Of a stretch of DNA of 64,000 nucleotides, positions 62,247 through 64,000 are shown one piece after another. This DNA comes from Paenibacillus dendrobii. GTDB lineage: Bacteria > Bacillota > Bacilli > Paenibacillales > Paenibacillaceae. Both the position numbers and the translations under genes were made by a program. The stretch is taken from assembly GCF_009807035.1 (NCBI RefSeq), contig NZ_WUBI01000001.1, forward strand, positions 1,674,001-1,738,000. Reading direction: 5' to 3'. Under the pieces are notes generated by a model. It did no database searches and was not told the origin of the DNA. It saw only the letters and a list, made by a program, of their open reading frames with translations. The stretch's first letter is position 1, and every line of letters starts with the position of its first letter.

Positions 62247-63788
62247 TTATTTAGCGTATTCAACCGCCCGGGTTTCACGAATAACAGTAACTTTGATATG
62301 CCCCGGATAATCCAGTTCATTTTCGATCGTTTTCGTGATATCCCTTGCCAAGCGGAAGGCTTCCGCATCGTCAATCTTTTCAGGCTGCACCATGACGCGA
62401 ACTTCGCGTCCGGCTTGAATCGCGAACGATTTTTCTACACCCTCGAAGGACTCAGATATTTCTTCCAGCTTTTCCAGTCGTTTGATATACGTTTCAAGCG
62501 TTTCACGACGTGCTCCTGGTCTTGCTGCGGAAAGTGCATCCGCCGCTCCAACCAGCATAGCGATAACTGAAGTTGCTTCAACATCACCGTGGTGCGATGC
62601 AATACTGTTGATAACGACCGGATGTTCCTTGTATTTCTTCGCTAGTTCCACGCCGATTTCAACGTGTGATCCTTCCACTTCATGATCCAGCGCTTTTCCG
62701 ATGTCATGCAACAAACCGGCACGTTTGGCGAGAACGATGTCTTCTCCAAGCTCTCCGGCCATCAGACCCGTGAGATAAGCAACCTCCATGGAATGCTTCA
62801 AAACGTTCTGACCATAGCTGGTACGGAATTTCAAACGGCCCAGGATCTTGATGAGATCCGGATGCAATCCGTGTACTCCCACCTCGAAGGTCGCCTGTTC
62901 GCCGTATTCGCGAATACGTTCGTCGACCTCTTTGCGTGATTTTTCCACCATTTCTTCAATCCGAGCTGGATGAATTCGGCCATCTGATACCAGTTTTTCC
63001 AAAGCGGTACGGGCGATTTCCCGGCGGATCGGATCGAATCCTGACAGAATAACTGCTTCAGGAGTATCATCAATAATGAGATCAATACCCGTAAGGGTCT
63101 CCAGTGCACGGATATTACGGCCTTCACGACCGATAATCCGCCCTTTCATTTCCTCATTCGGCAATGTCACTACAGATACCGTAGTCTCAGCCACATGGTC
63201 GGCAGCGCAGCGCTGAATGGCAAGGGTCACGATTTCACGTGCCTTCTTGTCCGCTTCCTCCTTGGCCTGCTGCTCGATGTCCTTGATCATTTGAGCGGTT
63301 TCATGCCGTACTTCCTGTTCCACATTGCTCAGAATGATGCTTCTTGCATCCTCCATCGTCAAATTGGAGATGCGTTCCAATTCAGTGACCTGGCTTTTAT
63401 AAATCAGATCAATCTGCTGTTGTGTCTCTTCAATACGCTTCTCTTTGTTAGCCACTTGTTCTTCTTTGCGTTCCAGCGATTCAATCTTTTTATCCAGCGA
63501 CTCTTCTTTCTGCAACAATCGTCTTTCCTGCCGTTGAATTTCATTCCGACGCTCACGAGTGTCTTTTTCAGCTTCGGTACGGATTTTGTGGATTTCATCC
63601 TTGGCTTCCAGTACCGTTTCCTTTTTCTGTGCTTCAGCTTCTTTCTTCGCATTTTCGACAATATGCAATGCAGCTTGTTCAGCACTAGAAATTTTAGCTT
63701 CTGCAAGAGATTTGCGAATAAAATATCCAATCACGAACCCCAAGAACAATCCGGCAACAACGAGAACGATCGATAGCCATGTAGGCAT
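62247..63788 (-). CDS. rny: Ribonuclease Y
   Basis: A 513-residue membrane-anchored endoribonuclease, the main initiator of mRNA decay in Firmicutes. Seen: N-terminal helix (residues 4-23), a long charged coiled coil (about 30-200), KH domain ([15 protein letters not shown] near 225-240) and HD domain ([17 protein letters not shown], with HD near 368). The length fits. Start: ATG at 63788 after GGGGGTGAAATT. It is upstream of ymdB as in Bacillus, and the RicA partner is encoded 8 kb away. Confidence 0.96.
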   Translation of the reverse strand: MPTWLSIVLVVAGLFLGFVIGYFIRKSLAEAKISSAEQAALHIVENAKKEAEAQKKETVLEAKDEIHKIRTEAEKDTRERRNEIQRQERRLLQKEESLDKKIESLERKEEQVANKEKRIEETQQQIDLIYKSQVTELERISNLTMEDARSIILSNVEQEVRHETAQMIKDIEQQAKEEADKKAREIVTLAIQRCAADHVAETTVSVVTLPNEEMKGRIIGREGRNIRALETLTGIDLIIDDTPEAVILSGFDPIRREIARTALEKLVSDGRIHPARIEEMVEKSRKEVDERIREYGEQATFEVGVHGLHPDLIKILGRLKFRTSYGQNVLKHSMEVAYLTGLMAGELGEDIVLAKRAGLLHDIGKALDHEVEGSHVEIGVELAKKYKEHPVVINSIASHHGDVEATSVIAMLVGAADALSAARPGARRETLETYIKRLEKLEEISESFEGVEKSFAIQAGREVRVMVQPEKIDDAEAFRLARDITKTIENELDYPGHIKVTVIRETRAVEYAK

Positions 63789-64000
63789 AATTTCACCCCC
63801 CCGTTGGTTCCTCCAAGGTATTCCTTGGGATTTTTTACAGTTCTGCATTTCAACACGTTCATCATCATACACAAATCGTAAATCAACGATTCTTATCTCC
63901 CGTGAAAAATACGGGCATTATCCATATGAATTGGCGCAACCGAATCTTACAGAAACGAGCCTTTCTTGGAAGGAAAAAGGGTTTCTTTTCGGTACAAGAT
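63789..64000. other. Upstream region of rny at the right edge
   Basis: About 210 bp without a supported gene. On the minus strand TTGATT and TATGAT boxes occur but are badly spaced, so no promoter is named. A short near-repeat (CGTTGATTTACGATTTG) is present. The right edge probably enters the spacer of the preceding gene. Confidence 0.4.

Noticed and set aside
1..64000. CRISPR arrays, tRNA or rRNA genes, insertion sequences, prophage
   Set aside because: Reading for regular direct repeats, conserved RNA motifs, transposase motifs and integrases gave nothing I could support.

Overview
The window reads as a chromosome segment of an endospore-forming Paenibacillus-like Firmicute. The evidence is spoVS, ytaF-like and ymdB sporulation or biofilm genes; strong AGGAGG-type ribosome binding sites with frequent GTG and TTG starts; an S-layer-homology protein; YesMN/LplB-type sugar ABC signalling operons; a T-box leader; and the rny-ymdB-spoVS-(korAB)-miaB-ricA gene order known from Bacillus. 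I see no rRNA, tRNA, insertion sequence, prophage or CRISPR array.

Left part (1-2.8 kb): the start of an HrpB helicase, a glutamyl-Q tRNA(Asp) synthetase (gluQ), a DUF1992 protein and a short-chain dehydrogenase. From 14.7 down to 2.9 kb, all on the minus strand and probably one long transcription unit from a consensus promoter at 14676-14648, lies the most unusual region. It is a type VII secretion (ESX/WXG100) locus with a YukD-like ubiquitin-fold protein, an EssC motor without FHA domains, an EspG-like candidate, a WXG100-headed glycine-zipper protein, a membrane protein, a DUF4176 protein and a WXG100 protein. It runs straight into a kinase / vWA / PP2C trio that resembles the TerY-P triad of Ter/Yeg systems. 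No EssB (YukC) or EsaA (YueB) is present, and the kinase has an EssB-like architecture: cytoplasmic kinase fold, one membrane helix, external coiled coil. I regard this as a T7SS variant with built-in Ser/Thr phospho-signalling.

Middle part (14.9-31 kb): small unannotated-type genes at 14.9, 15.3 and 17.6 kb (the last with its own promoter and terminator), rsgA, an ArsR-DUF2087 regulator, ypdA, ytwI, ytaF, an ABC exporter, Nudix and HesB-fold proteins. A heterodimeric BmrCD-type multidrug exporter is preceded by a leader ORF and an intrinsic terminator, the layout of ribosome-mediated attenuation. A MidA-like methyltransferase with a repeat tail follows. From 38.3 to 31 kb there is a sugar ABC import set (two permeases and a binding lipoprotein) with a cre-like site upstream and a YesMN two-component system downstream.

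Right part (38.4-64 kb): an SLH protein; a HEPN-motif protein; a small ABC exporter; a T-box-controlled second-type arginyl-tRNA synthetase; a PqqD-like protein with an OPT transporter; a metal-handling pair (Cys-rich copper-storage-like protein and CobW GTPase); moaB; an NAD salvage pair (pncB and an NrtR-like Nudix regulator); a thioesterase and a GNAT enzyme. It ends in the conserved block miaB-ricA, pduL, korAB, dipeptidase, spoVS, ymdB and rny. RicA and RNase Y are known partners in Bacillus. KorAB plus PduL could together turn a 2-oxoacid into an acyl phosphate.

Many starts were moved to the codon that sits 5-11 nt behind a clear ribosome binding site; ymdB appears to begin at ATT. All functional calls rest on motif recognition without database searches.
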